A stretch of 64,000 nucleotides of DNA from the NCBI GenBank assembly GCA_014379205.1, contig JACMME010000074.1, forward strand, positions 1 through 64,000, in the 5' to 3' direction. Within the stretch, counting starts at the first letter, position 1. The number at the start of each line of letters is the position of its first letter. This DNA comes from Gemmatimonadaceae bacterium. Its GTDB lineage: Bacteria; Gemmatimonadota; Gemmatimonadetes; Gemmatimonadales; Gemmatimonadaceae. Made by a program: the position numbers and the translations under genes. The notes beneath the pieces are model-generated. The model ran no database searches. It was not told the origin of the DNA and saw nothing but the letters and a program-made list of their open reading frames with translations. Positions 8,313-17,956 of the stretch are shown here, piece after piece.

Positions 8313-11300
8313 TTACGGTATGAGACTGCGAAGCGCCCGCACCAACCCCTCGAGGATGCCAGCGCCTCCCAACCGCGTCAGCTTGAGAGATAACGGATGG
8401 GCGCGGCGAATTTCCGCCTGGAACTGCACTTCGTGGAATGCCGCCGTGAGCCCCTTCAGCCGGGGAACGGCATCCTCGCGGAAGGTGACTCTGGCTTCGT
8501 TGCCGCGCACCAGAATTCCTTCTATCCCCAATTGCCCTCCCATGATCCGCAGGAGCGCCGAGGAAAGAAAGGCGTCCGCCTGGGGAGGAAGGGGGCCAAA
8601 GCGGTCCCGCAACTCCAGACGAAGCGACTCGACGTCGGCCGGATCGGTGAGGTTGGTGAGGCGACGGTAGACGTCGAGCTTGGCTTCCTGGAAGGGAATG
8701 AAGGTGTCCGGCAGGTATGTGGCAATGTCCATCGACACGTCCGACGGCACAAGCTTGGGGCCTCCTCCTCCATGCATGATACGGCGAACCGTATCGTCGA
8801 GCATGCGCAGGTACAGATCGAAACCGACCGCCTGCACGTGCCCCGACTGTTCCGCGCCCAGCAGGTTGCCTGCGCCACGCATCTCCAGATCCTTGAGCGC
8901 GATGCGGTAGCCGGCGCCGAGCTCCGTGTGGTGCTCCAGCACCTGCAGGCGACGTTCTGCGTCATCGTCGATCGCATCGGGCACCATGAGGTAGCAGTAC
9001 GCGCGCCGGTATGACCGGCCAACGCGGCCACGCAGCTGGTACAACTGCGCCAGCCCGAAGCGATCCGCGCGATTCACGAACATGGTATTGGCGTTGGGAA
9101 CGTCGAGGCCGGACTCCACGATCATGGTGGACACGAGCACGTTCACTTCGCCCGCCACGAATCGTCCCATTATCGCCTCGAGGTCGCGTTCCCGCATCTG
9201 GCCGTGCGCGACTCCGACATTGGCCCTTGGAGCGAGCCGTTTCACATGATCCGCGATCGCCTCGATCGTCTCGATGCGGTTGTGCACAAAGAACACCTGC
9301 CCCCCTCTGTCCAGCTCGCGTGCTACTCCCTCCTCGATCAGTCCGTCGTCCCATGGCTCCACGAACGTCAGGACTGGCGACCGGTCGCGCGGCGGAGTCT
9401 GGATGAGCGTCATGTCGCGCAAACCTGCGAGCGACAGATGCAGGGTCCGCGGGATGGGAGTAGCGGTCAGAGTGAGAACGTCTACGGCCTCCCGCAGCTG
9501 CTTGAGTCGTTCCTTGTGCTTGACGCCAAAGCGATGCTCCTCGTCCACCACAAGCAGGCCGAGATCTCCGAACACGACATCGGGACTGAGAATGCGATGC
9601 GTTCCTATGACGATGTCAATTTTCCTGGAGGCAAGGTCGCCGAGCAGCGCCTGCTGCTCCCTGGCAGTCTGAAAGCGGCTCATGGTCTCGACGCGAACAG
9701 GAAAATCGGCAAGCCGGTCGGCAAACGTTCGCGCGTGTTGTTCAGCGAGAATGGTGGTGGGGACGAGGACGGCGGCCTGTCGGCCGGATTGCACCGCCTT
9801 GAATGCCGCTCTTATGGCAACTTCTGTCTTTCCGTACCCAACGTCGCCCACAAGAAGTCGGTCCATCGGTCTGGGCGACTCCATGTCCTGCTTGACTTCG
9901 TCGGTTGCCTTTCGCTGATCCGGCGTATCCTCGAAGAGGAAGGACGACTCCAGCTGCCGCTGCCACGCGGTGTCGGGGAGGGACTGCTGCTTCGTGGCAA
10001 CCTTCCGTCTCGCGTAGAGGTCGAGCAGCTCCACCGTCATCTCGTGCAGCGCAGCGCGAGTCTTGTCGCGCTGTTGCGCCCAGCGCTTGCCTCCGAGCTT
10101 GTGCAGCCTTGGCGGCGGGGCTTCGTCGGAGACGTCGGTAGCCGACCGGTAGCGCTCGATCTGGTCTACGCGGTAGAGCGGAACGTTGAGACGGTCTCCG
10201 CCTTCGTACTCAATGACCGCGACCTCGATAGTGCTTTCGCGTACGAACACGGTCTCGATGCCACGGTAGATCCCAACACCATGCTCCAGATGCACGACGA
10301 AATCACCGGACTTGAGCGCGGTAATGGTTTCCAGCGACGTACCACCGGCGTAGCGGCGCTTCCGGCGAATGCGGCGCTCACGCCGGAAGATTTCATGATC
10401 GGTGAGGATCCGCAGTCCGCTCCGGCCGCCAAAACCGGCTTCGCCGCGCGGGGGAATGAGAAAACCACCGTGTAGCACGCCAACAGTGAGCGCGGCAGGC
10501 GTTTGCCGGGTGCCGCCATCCGTGAGCAGCTCGTCCAGCCGCTCGGATTGTCCCTTGTTGTCACACAGTATGATCGTGGGGACTCCACCGGCGAGCAGCG
10601 CCTTGAGTCGTTTGATGTCTCGATCAATCGATTCAGGCGGGAGAATTGGAAAAGCGACGGCAGGTGGGCGATCGGACGCCTCGATGCGCTCGATGATGCG
10701 CATGACTCCGAAGCCATTCAGCCCCGCGAGAGTGTCGGTCGGAGACTGGTACAGCTCATCGCGAGAAGGCGCATCTTCGCCGCGGCGGCGAGCGAGGTCG
10801 ATGTGATGCTCAGCCTCTTCCCACGTGCGGCGCATTTCTGGCTCGAGATGCGCGCCGCCAGGTATCACTACCAGTGTATCCGGACTCAGCAGTCCGGCGA
10901 GAGAGCCTCGCTCCTCCGTCTCACCAGCGTTGCCGTGACGGCCATCGACCGGAAGGATGAGCGCGAAATCGGCGTCACGTGTCGAGCGCTGCGTGAGTAT
11001 CTCGAAGTGCCGCAGCTCCGTGATCTCGTCGCCCCAGAACTCGAGCCTTACCGGATTCGTCATCCCGAAGCTGTAGACGTCGAGAATTCCACCGCGCACG
11101 CTGAACTGGGCAACGTCCTCAACGATGTCCACGCGCTCAAAGCCTACCGCCTCGAGGTGTACCGCGATGTCTTCGGGACGGCGTACATCGCCGCGACGGA
11201 GCTCCAGCCGTGAAGTGCTCAGCGCGGCCGGGAGACGGGTCCGCTCCAGCACTGCGCGAGCTGTTGTGACCAGCAGACGGATCTCGCCGCGGCCAATTCG

Positions 11301-11630
11301 CTCCAGCGTCTCTACGCGTTCTCCCGCTACTTCCAGGTGCGGCTCGGCTTCGCCGAAACCTTCCCGGGGAGGATACAGCGCGGCTCCAACTTCGCCCACC
11401 AGCGCGTCGAGATCGGCAAGCCAACGTTCCGCGTCAGGCAGGGTCTCAGTGACAACGACCAAGAATCGGCGCGCGCCCAGCTTCCGCGCCAGCGCAGCGC
11501 AGAGTGCGGCGTCGCTGGATCCCGGCAACCCGCCAACAGTAAGCTCATCACCGGGTTGGGGAAGCGTGTTGAATACGCGTGCAAAAGCGGGGAGCTGCTC
11601 GATAGCGTCGAGCAGACTGTCGAGAGCCAT
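8313..11630 (-). CDS. mfd: Transcription-repair coupling factor (Mfd)
   Basis: Superfamily 2 translocase that removes RNA polymerase stalled at DNA damage and recruits UvrA. The 1105-residue protein has a UvrB-like N-terminal module, an RNA polymerase-interacting RID domain (about 440-500), helicase motifs with Walker A GDVGYGKT (595-602) and DEEH box (696-699), translocase motifs including QLRGRVGRS, and a C-terminal regulatory domain. Length is close to E. coli Mfd (1148). It lies 9 bases after the BatA-like gene. uvrA is encoded about 41 kb away in the same window. Confidence 0.97.
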   Translation of the reverse strand: MALDSLLDAIEQLPAFARVFNTLPQPGDELTVGGLPGSSDAALCAALARKLGARRFLVVVTETLPDAERWLADLDALVGEVGAALYPPREGFGEAEPHLEVAGERVETLERIGRGEIRLLVTTARAVLERTRLPAALSTSRLELRRGDVRRPEDIAVHLEAVGFERVDIVEDVAQFSVRGGILDVYSFGMTNPVRLEFWGDEITELRHFEILTQRSTRDADFALILPVDGRHGNAGETEERGSLAGLLSPDTLVVIPGGAHLEPEMRRTWEEAEHHIDLARRRGEDAPSRDELYQSPTDTLAGLNGFGVMRIIERIEASDRPPAVAFPILPPESIDRDIKRLKALLAGGVPTIILCDNKGQSERLDELLTDGGTRQTPAALTVGVLHGGFLIPPRGEAGFGGRSGLRILTDHEIFRRERRIRRKRRYAGGTSLETITALKSGDFVVHLEHGVGIYRGIETVFVRESTIEVAVIEYEGGDRLNVPLYRVDQIERYRSATDVSDEAPPPRLHKLGGKRWAQQRDKTRAALHEMTVELLDLYARRKVATKQQSLPDTAWQRQLESSFLFEDTPDQRKATDEVKQDMESPRPMDRLLVGDVGYGKTEVAIRAAFKAVQSGRQAAVLVPTTILAEQHARTFADRLADFPVRVETMSRFQTAREQQALLGDLASRKIDIVIGTHRILSPDVVFGDLGLLVVDEEHRFGVKHKERLKQLREAVDVLTLTATPIPRTLHLSLAGLRDMTLIQTPPRDRSPVLTFVEPWDDGLIEEGVARELDRGGQVFFVHNRIETIEAIADHVKRLAPRANVGVAHGQMRERDLEAIMGRFVAGEVNVLVSTMIVESGLDVPNANTMFVNRADRFGLAQLYQLRGRVGRSYRRAYCYLMVPDAIDDDAERRLQVLEHHTELGAGYRIALKDLEMRGAGNLLGAEQSGHVQAVGFDLYLRMLDDTVRRIMHGGGGPKLVPSDVSMDIATYLPDTFIPFQEAKLDVYRRLTNLTDPADVESLRLELRDRFGPLPPQADAFLSSALLRIMGGQLGIEGILVRGNEARVTFREDAVPRLKGLTAAFHEVQFQAEIRRAHPLSLKLTRLGGAGILEGLVRALRSLIP

Positions 11631-11639
11631 ATAGGACGC

Positions 11640-13475
11640 CTAAGCCGCCCGACGCACGCCTGTGCCGGCGATCACCGATTCCGCGAGCACCAGCACCAGC
11701 GCAGCAACGACCAGCGGGATCAGAAGCGATCTCCGCGGTGCCGACGATAGAACCATCGCCGCCAGCGAGGGCGCATCGTGCGCAACGCCAACCTGGCGCG
11801 TGCCCAATGTCGCTTTCAGCGCATCGTCCCCTAACCTGGCCAGCACCGACTCCTCGGGCTCCGCGTTAACCACCAGCGCCCCAACCCGCGTGCCACCTCT
11901 ATAAAAGAAGTAAGCTCCAGCGCGATCAGGTGCCTGCAACGTGTCCGCGGTCAGGGGCAGTCGCGCGCCTCCCGCAACCTCCAGCTCTCTCGCGATTGCT
12001 GGGCGGGGAACGGCGCTCGCCGGCGTCGCCATCACAACCGAACCTGTCGTGCCCGTGAGCCCGTGCGATAACGCGTCACCCAGCCACGGTACGAAAGACG
12101 CCCGGATTGGAAACGTCGTCGCGGCCGGCAACAGCGGAGACGCTATCAGCACGTAGCCGGCGCCCCGAACAATCCACGGCTCTCCGCCAGCCGTAGCAAG
12201 CACTTCTCCACTTTCGCCGGGCCTTCTTATCAAAGTGTAGCGCAGTGTGGCAGACACATTCGCGAGGCGTTGAGCGGCTTGCGCATCGCGCGCACCTGGA
12301 CCGCGAACAGCGCTTTCTCCGCGCTTCAGCGGGCCAAGCCGCCAGGGAACACCAAGCCTCTCCAAAGCACGATTCGCGGCTCCGATCCGCACGGGATCAG
12401 ACGGCACGACAAGGAGCGCCGGCAATCGGACAGCCTCATCAACCGGTACGAAAGCGATGTCGTTTCCTGAGGTTACTCGATCCGCCTGGATGAGCGCATC
12501 GATCGCGCTCTTCGCGAATTCACCGACTGCGGCGTGCACGGCAATCCCTGGCGGCGCACCGATCCAGACGGCGAAGTGACGCACGTCATCACCGCGCAGC
12601 TCATCCGGCTCGATCTCCACGCCGCCGGCGGTCCACCCACGCTCGGCTGGCGCCGCGCGCACCGCGACCTCCTCGTCACGGCCCGCCGTTCCCCGCGCCA
12701 GCGTTCGGCCATCGAGCGTTATTCTGTAGGTCGCGGAATCGGGTGTTAGAATACGCGCCCGCACAGCGCCGCGAGGCGTCCAGCGAACAGGCACAGCGTC
12801 CGCGGAGGTCACGCCGCGGTTGCGCGATAGCGGAGATGAGGGAACGAATACCCTCAAACGCACATCCCCCAGAATGACCGGAGACCGCCACGTCGTTGCT
12901 TGCGCGTCAGTGAATAGCGCGACCTCATGCTCCTGTCGCGCGTCCTGGCGCACCAGAGCCGCAGCGGCAGCCACGGCCCGCGCGGGTGCGCCGGCGCCAG
13001 CGAGCGGCTCGAGCCGATCGATGGCGTCCAGTATGGTTCCTCGCGATCCGCCGGCGATCGCCCCGTCCGCTGTGAAAAGCCACACTTTATCTTCCGCCGT
13101 CGCACGCCTAACAACTTCCCGAGCCCTGTCCTTCAGTGCGCCCAGAACTGGTTGCCCGTTGGAGACGAGTGATGAGCTGAGGCCGTTGTCGATCACGAGC
13201 GCGAGCGCCGTTGGGGCATGTCCGGTGCCTGCTGCCCGCAGAACGGGTCGCGCCGCCGCCAGCACTATCACTAGGACAGTGAAAACGCGCAGCAGCATGA
13301 GAAGCAGGTTGCGCAATTTCAGCTTCCGGCTGTGCTCCCGTTCCGCTCGAGCCAGGTATCGAACCGCCGGGAACTCCACACGCGTTCCAATGCGGCGACG
13401 CAAGAGATGAATGAGAAGCGGTATCGCGGCGGCAATGCCCGCAATGAGCCAGAGGGGAGTAAGGAATCCTATCAC
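11640..13475 (-). CDS. BatA-like aerotolerance/VWA-type membrane protein
   Basis: The GTG at 13475 overlaps the stop of the DUF58 gene (GTGA), giving 611 residues that begin with the typical BatA helix (FLTPLWLIAG, then PLLIHLLRRR). A second N-terminal membrane segment (about 50-70) and a C-terminal helix (about 580-600) flank a large extracytoplasmic part. A von Willebrand A-like stretch begins LALVIDNGLSSSL, but the MIDAS motif looks degraded (DNG-S-S rather than DxSxS). Such proteins occur with DUF58 and MoxR ATPases in metal-insertion or stress complexes. No MoxR gene is next to this pair. The role is inferred from family only. Confidence 0.75.
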   Translation of the reverse strand: MIGFLTPLWLIAGIAAAIPLLIHLLRRRIGTRVEFPAVRYLARAEREHSRKLKLRNLLLMLLRVFTVLVIVLAAARPVLRAAGTGHAPTALALVIDNGLSSSLVSNGQPVLGALKDRAREVVRRATAEDKVWLFTADGAIAGGSRGTILDAIDRLEPLAGAGAPARAVAAAAALVRQDARQEHEVALFTDAQATTWRSPVILGDVRLRVFVPSSPLSRNRGVTSADAVPVRWTPRGAVRARILTPDSATYRITLDGRTLARGTAGRDEEVAVRAAPAERGWTAGGVEIEPDELRGDDVRHFAVWIGAPPGIAVHAAVGEFAKSAIDALIQADRVTSGNDIAFVPVDEAVRLPALLVVPSDPVRIGAANRALERLGVPWRLGPLKRGESAVRGPGARDAQAAQRLANVSATLRYTLIRRPGESGEVLATAGGEPWIVRGAGYVLIASPLLPAATTFPIRASFVPWLGDALSHGLTGTTGSVVMATPASAVPRPAIARELEVAGGARLPLTADTLQAPDRAGAYFFYRGGTRVGALVVNAEPEESVLARLGDDALKATLGTRQVGVAHDAPSLAAMVLSSAPRRSLLIPLVVAALVLVLAESVIAGTGVRRAA

Positions 13476-14383
13476 GGCAAGCGCTGCCTGGCGGCGAAGG
13501 CGCGACGGAGCGGAACACCGAAAGGAGAATCGGTTGAGATAAGCTCGTACGCCGTCCCCGAGGCGGAGAGCGCAGAGCGCCATTCGTCAATCGCCTCGCC
13601 GACAGTCGTCCGGTAAGCCGCCCTCACTTCTGCCACCGACGCAGGCACTTCCAGCTCGCTCTCAGAGTCGATGAAGACAGCATCGTGCGAAAATGGCAGC
13701 TCGCGTTCAGCTGGATCCATGATGTGCAGCACCGTAACCTGATGACCCGCCCCCCGCAGACCACGAACCACGCGCAGCACGCTATCCGCCTCGACGAGGA
13801 GATCGCTTATGAGAACAATCATGCCCCGGCGCGTGATCTGACGTCCGGCTGCCTCGAGCCCCTCGGGAGCGCGCGAGGCTCGCCCAGAGCCGCCCTCGTT
13901 CAATGCTGTAACGATTCGCTTCCATTGCGCGGATCGCGCGCGCGGAGGAAGCACGGTCCTCACCGAGTCGTCAAACCGAATGAGCCCTACCGCATCTCGC
14001 TGGCGGAGAAAGAGTAGCGCCAGACACGCCGCAAGCCGCTCCGCGTATGCCAGCTTGGTGAGGCGAGCCGGAGATCCCGTCCATTCCATGGAGCGGCTCA
14101 CGTCCAGGACAATGCTGGCGCGAAGGTTTGTCTCTTCTTCGTACTGTTTTACCACCCAGCGATCCGAACGTGCCGCGATCTTCCAGTCGAGGTACCGCAG
14201 CTCGTCGCCCGGCTGGTATGGACGATGTTCGGCGAACTCAACCGAGAAGCCTTTGCGAGGAGAGCGGTGCATGCCGGCGAGGAAACCGTCCACGATCCAG
14301 CGCGCCACGAGCTCTATGTGTCCGAGCGCAGCGATGGTGGCGGGATCGATCATATCGGCGCGCCTGGCGCGCATGGTTTCCAT
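13472..14383 (-). CDS. DUF58 family protein
   Basis: About 303 residues. The DUF58 signature is clear in the first third: FAEHRPYQPGDELRYLDWK followed by QYEEETNL. A VWA-like fold follows, with DVSRSM as a complete MIDAS-like DxSxS motif. The protein is soluble and is usually the partner of BatA-like proteins and a MoxR AAA+ ATPase. It overlaps the BatA-like gene by 4 bases (GTGA), indicating coupled translation. The start is uncertain: ATG at 14383 is used, ATG at 14353 (MIDPATIAALGHIEL) also fits the domain, and a TTG at 14422 is possible. Confidence 0.82.
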   Translation of the reverse strand: METMRARRADMIDPATIAALGHIELVARWIVDGFLAGMHRSPRKGFSVEFAEHRPYQPGDELRYLDWKIAARSDRWVVKQYEEETNLRASIVLDVSRSMEWTGSPARLTKLAYAERLAACLALLFLRQRDAVGLIRFDDSVRTVLPPRARSAQWKRIVTALNEGGSGRASRAPEGLEAAGRQITRRGMIVLISDLLVEADSVLRVVRGLRGAGHQVTVLHIMDPAERELPFSHDAVFIDSESELEVPASVAEVRAAYRTTVGEAIDEWRSALSASGTAYELISTDSPFGVPLRRAFAARQRLP

Positions 14384-14481
14384 AGGAGCACGCAAGGTAG
14401 ACGGCGACACACCGAGGGTCAATTTGCCATGCTCGATAACAGCGTGGATTACTGCTGCAATGTCCCTGGACTAATGCCGGG

Positions 14482-14560
14482 GTCACTGATCACTGGCCCC
14501 CGAGACTGCGACTGACACTAGCCACTGCTACTGCGACTGGCACCGGCACTGGCACTTACC
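14482..14560. repeat. Low-complexity ACTGGC/ACTGCG-word repeat
   Basis: Irregular tandem words of the form CACTGGC, GACTGCGACTG and CACCGGCACTGGCACT fill the gap between the divergent DUF58 and cobalamin-binding-type genes. The unit is near 6-7 bases with frequent substitutions. No promoter motif stands out, although both divergent promoters should lie in 14384-14672. Confidence 0.5.
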
Positions 14561-14672
14561 CGAAAGTCGGGTGGATCCTGCGCGACTACGGCCGGAGCAC
14601 GGTCTTCGCGCTAAAGACGAGTTCAGTTGGCCGTACGCACCTCGCCACTGCGCGCGGTATACATTTCGCCTC

Positions 14673-15560
14673 ATGCCCCGCATCGTTTCCTTTCTCCCAG
14701 CAGCTACCGAGATCGCCTTCGCTATCGGCGCCGGCAGCGATCTCGTTGGCCGATCGCACGAGTGTGATTATCCGGAAGAGGTGAAGAACCTTCCTGTCGT
14801 CAGCAAACCCACGTTACCGATCGGCGAGATGAGTCTGGAAGAGATAGATCGCGCGGTCGCGTCACAGCTTGCGAGCGGTGAAAGCCTGTACAAAGTGGAC
14901 GAGGTTCTGTTGCGCCAACTCGATCCCGACATTGTCCTCACTCAGGATTTATGTCAGGTCTGCGCTCCATCGGGCAATGAGCTTGGCCGCGCTCTGCGTG
15001 AGCTTCCTGCGAGTCCCGAGGTTGTGTGGCTCACGCCGCGCACGCTCGGTGAGATAAGGGAAAACATCGGCCAGATCGGACGCGTTACGGGCCGCATGGC
15101 TGGAGCGGATGACGTCATCGCGGAATTCCTCGCCCGGACCGCTACTGTCGCTGATGCCATGCGTGATGTTGTTCCACGGCGTATGGTTTTCCTCGAATGG
15201 ACGGAACCACCATTCTGCGCAGGTCACTGGGTTCCTGAAATGATCGCGATAGCCGGCGGAGTCGATTCCCTGAGCCAATTCGGAGCGGATTCGCTAAGGG
15301 TTACGTGGGAGGCAATCACTGCAGCCTCGCCGGAGATCATCGTTGTCGCTCCGTGCGGCTACGGACTGCAACAGTCGCGAACGGCCGCTGCGGGTATTCC
15401 GCGGCTACCGGGCGCAAGGATATTCGCGGTGGACGCCAATGCCTACTTCGCGCGTCCCGGACCGCGTGTCGCTGAAGGAATTGAGCTACTTGCGCATCTC
15501 TTTCACCCGGACCGTGTCGCGTGGCCGCATGCGCACCGTCCGTGGGCGGACGTGACGTAG
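14673..15560 (+). CDS. Cobalamin-binding-type periplasmic-fold protein lacking a signal peptide
   Basis: 295 residues of the BtuF/FhuD-like ABC substrate-binding fold (COG0614): the N-terminal RIVSFLPAATEIAFAIGAG, the HECDYPEEV segment and LDPDIVLTQDLCQVCAPSG. The start is ATG at 14673. The upstream extension to 14571 has no family similarity. No signal peptide or lipobox is visible, so unlike a true BtuF it should be cytoplasmic. A conserved CxxC (CQVC) could bind a metal or cofactor. No transporter or permease genes are adjacent. It ends 11 bases from the convergent corA gene. Confidence 0.72.
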   Translation: MPRIVSFLPAATEIAFAIGAGSDLVGRSHECDYPEEVKNLPVVSKPTLPIGEMSLEEIDRAVASQLASGESLYKVDEVLLRQLDPDIVLTQDLCQVCAPSGNELGRALRELPASPEVVWLTPRTLGEIRENIGQIGRVTGRMAGADDVIAEFLARTATVADAMRDVVPRRMVFLEWTEPPFCAGHWVPEMIAIAGGVDSLSQFGADSLRVTWEAITAASPEIIVVAPCGYGLQQSRTAAAGIPRLPGARIFAVDANAYFARPGPRVAEGIELLAHLFHPDRVAWPHAHRPWADVT

Positions 15561-15571
15561 TCGCAGCGAGG

Positions 15572-16546
15572 TCACAGCCAACCCAGCCGCCGGGAATGGA
15601 AGAACCCCCACGCGACCATCACCATCAGGAATGCGCCAACCGCAAAGAAGCTGTATGGCCATTCGCTGGGCGGCATGAGATGGGCGAAGTTCATTCCGTA
15701 CATGCTTGCAACGAAGTTGGGAACCATGATGATTACCGTTACCGCGGTCAGCCGTTTCATAACCAAGCCCAGGCGGTTAAAAGCGTAGAACACATGCACG
15801 TCGAGTGCAGCGCCGAGGAGGTCTCGATAGGTGTCCAGCTCAGCCATCACGTGCAAGGCATGGTCCTGGACGTCGCCGAAATAGGGCCGCAACTCGTCCG
15901 GAATCCCGCGTTCGCGGCGTAGCACCTCGGCTAACACGTGGCTCGTGGGAGCGAGTAGGCGGGGAACATGAAGCAGTTCTTTTCGGAGACGGAAAAGGTC
16001 TTTGGCCGCCCCCTCCCTCCCCTCGAAGATCGCCTCTTCGATACCATCTATGCGCTCGCGCACCCGATCTTCCACAGCGAAGTAGCCGTCGACCAGGCTC
16101 TCGAAAAGCGCATACGTCAAGGACGCCACGCCCAGGACGTGACGCCCTTCGTGCTGCTCCCAGCGGTCTCGCGCTTCGTTGAGTACAGCAAGCACGGCTG
16201 CGGGACTGCGATGGATGGTCACGAGGTAGTTCTCGCCCCAGAAGAGGTTCAGCTCTCGCGGCAGAAACTCTTTCCCTGAATGCTCGGCCGCGTAGACCAC
16301 AATGAAGTAGTAGCTGCCGTACGCATTGCACCTCGGGCGTTCGTGCGGTCTGGTGACCTCCTCAAGCGCCAGCTTGTGGAACGCAAACTCACGCCGAAGT
16401 ATTGCGACCTCAGCCGGGCCTGGATCGCTGATGTCGAGCCACAGCCGATTTTCGCGCCTGGCCAGCAGCTCGCCCAGTCGGTCGACGCCGACCTCCACCG
16501 GCTGGGTTTGATCGCTCGCGTCAAGCACAAGTCGCATCGTTCCCAT
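15572..16546 (-). CDS. corA: CorA family magnesium/cobalt channel
   Basis: Pentameric inner-membrane Mg2+ channel. The 324-residue protein has a large N-terminal cytoplasmic funnel domain, a long stalk helix and two C-terminal transmembrane helices. The signature GMN loop is at 284-286 (YGMNF), followed by the periplasmic loop PPSEWPYS and the last helix. The C-terminus is basic (HSRRLGWL). The start is ATG at 16546. Four short palindromes lie in the 120 bases upstream and may be regulatory. Confidence 0.92.
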   Translation of the reverse strand: MGTMRLVLDASDQTQPVEVGVDRLGELLARRENRLWLDISDPGPAEVAILRREFAFHKLALEEVTRPHERPRCNAYGSYYFIVVYAAEHSGKEFLPRELNLFWGENYLVTIHRSPAAVLAVLNEARDRWEQHEGRHVLGVASLTYALFESLVDGYFAVEDRVRERIDGIEEAIFEGREGAAKDLFRLRKELLHVPRLLAPTSHVLAEVLRRERGIPDELRPYFGDVQDHALHVMAELDTYRDLLGAALDVHVFYAFNRLGLVMKRLTAVTVIIMVPNFVASMYGMNFAHLMPPSEWPYSFFAVGAFLMVMVAWGFFHSRRLGWL

Positions 16547-16584
16547 TGTGATCCTCCCGGTATTGGTCTGTGATCGCGGGTGTT

Positions 16585-16666
16585 GGCTAGCCGGAAAAAC
16601 ACCGAAAGACTCTCGAGACTAGCCGACTAGTCGGGTCGAACCATCTGTCTTCGCTCGCTTCGAAGC
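16585..16666. promoter_or_regulatory. Cluster of four perfect palindromes upstream of corA
   Basis: GGCTAGCC (16585-16592), TCTCGAGA (16611-16618), CCGACTAGTCGG (16623-16634) and GCTTCGAAGC (16657-16666) lie between the corA start and the end of the aminotransferase gene. They could be operators for corA or a processed hairpin region. No regulator is identified. Confidence 0.35.
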
Positions 16667-16705
16667 AAACACCGAGTCAGGCAAACTCGATGAGAATGGA
16701 CCGGC

Positions 16706-17956
16706 TCAGACAGCGCTTGTAATGGACTCGATCGCGGTCCTCACCCTGGGCAGCACCCGCTCGATTTCGGCGAGCGACACCGCACCGACTGACAGGCGGA
16801 ACCACCCGTCCTCTTGCATCGCTCCGAACGCCTGAAAGGGCACGATCGCCAGGCCCGCCGTTCGTAGCAAGTAACGGCGAATGTCCTCATTAGTGTGGAG
16901 CACAACACCGTCATCCGTTCGCATGCCGTTGAGAGCGAATCGGGCACTCAGGTAGATCGCTCCCATGGGAGAGAAGGAGTCGACGGGGAGACCGGCTCGG
17001 CGGAGGTCGTGCAATCCATCGTGCAGTGAGTCGAGTCGCTGCCGCAAGCCGCGCCTGAGATCGCCGAGGTATGTGCTCACCTCTTCCGTAGCATTGAGGA
17101 GCTGCGCCGTCGCCGCCTGCTCGGCGCGAGGCGCCCATGCTCCGATGTGGCCGATGAGACTCGACATTGGCCGGATGACTTCCGCCGGCCCAATCACCCA
17201 TCCCACGCGCACCCCAGTCGCAGCGAACGCCTTCGAGATCCCGTCGACGAATAAAGTGTACGGACCCATCTCGGGACGCAGGCTCACTGGGTTCACGTGC
17301 GCGGTGTCGCCGAAGGTGAGCGTCCAGTACACCTGGTCGTAAAGCACATAAAGGGGACGCTCGTGTTTGCCGCGCCGAGCGTTCTCCTCGAGCACCAGAT
17401 CACAAATCGACGCCAGCGTTTCGGCCGAGAACGCCGTACCGGTGGGATTTGCCGGGGAGTTGAGCACCAGCAGGCGCGCGCCACGTACCTTTCCCTCGAG
17501 TAACCCGCGTGTGGGAAGAAACGCTGTGTCGTTTCCGCAAACCACCGGGACGCCGACCGCACCGGCCAGGTAGCAGTAATGGTTGTTGTTCCACGATGGC
17601 ACGCCGTACACCACGCGATCCCCTGGTTCGACCAGCGTCAAAAAGGTCGCGTAAATCCCTGGGCGGGATCCCGAAGTGACCAGTACTGACTCCAGCGGGA
17701 AACGCAGGCCGAGCCAACGCTCATAGAACGCCAACACGGCTTGCCGGAGCGGCATAGTGCCGTCCGAAGGCGGGTAGTTCGTCTCACCTCGTCGCAGTGC
17801 TTCCTCGATCCGATCCTCGAGATATCGCGGGATGCGAAACTCCGCGGGGTCGAAGTCACCGACGGTGAGATTGCAGATTTGTGCCCCTGCGGCCCGGAGA
17901 GCGCGGACTTCCGCGCCGATCTTGAGGATCTCCGATCCGGTTAGTCCGTCGGCCAG
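16706..17956 (-). CDS. PLP-dependent class I/II aminotransferase, start codon unresolved
   Basis: Fold type I aminotransferase acting on an amino acid such as aspartate or a related substrate. The PLP lysine is in DGISKAFAATGVRVGW and NSPANPTG is the cofactor-binding turn. The first in-frame ATG (17755) would delete the family N-terminus. The same frame upstream encodes LADGLTGSEILKIGAEVRAL, CNLTVGDFDP and ETNYPPSDGT, which are clearly homologous. Between that ATG and the upstream stop (TGA, 18146-18148) there is no ATG, GTG or TTG. CTG at 17956 is the best conserved-length option (about 416 residues). A mutated or misread start codon is the alternative. Confidence 0.75.
   Translation of the reverse strand: MADGLTGSEILKIGAEVRALRAAGAQICNLTVGDFDPAEFRIPRYLEDRIEEALRRGETNYPPSDGTMPLRQAVLAFYERWLGLRFPLESVLVTSGSRPGIYATFLTLVEPGDRVVYGVPSWNNNHYCYLAGAVGVPVVCGNDTAFLPTRGLLEGKVRGARLLVLNSPANPTGTAFSAETLASICDLVLEENARRGKHERPLYVLYDQVYWTLTFGDTAHVNPVSLRPEMGPYTLFVDGISKAFAATGVRVGWVIGPAEVIRPMSSLIGHIGAWAPRAEQAATAQLLNATEEVSTYLGDLRRGLRQRLDSLHDGLHDLRRAGLPVDSFSPMGAIYLSARFALNGMRTDDGVVLHTNEDIRRYLLRTAGLAIVPFQAFGAMQEDGWFRLSVGAVSLAEIERVLPRVRTAIESITSAV

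Noticed and set aside
9204-10475. 423-residue plus-strand ORF opposite mfd
   Set aside because: It is a shadow of mfd: antisense, no domain and no ribosome site.
14571-14672. N-terminal extension of the cobalamin-binding-type protein
   Set aside because: No similarity to the family and no signal peptide; ATG 14673 fits the fold start.
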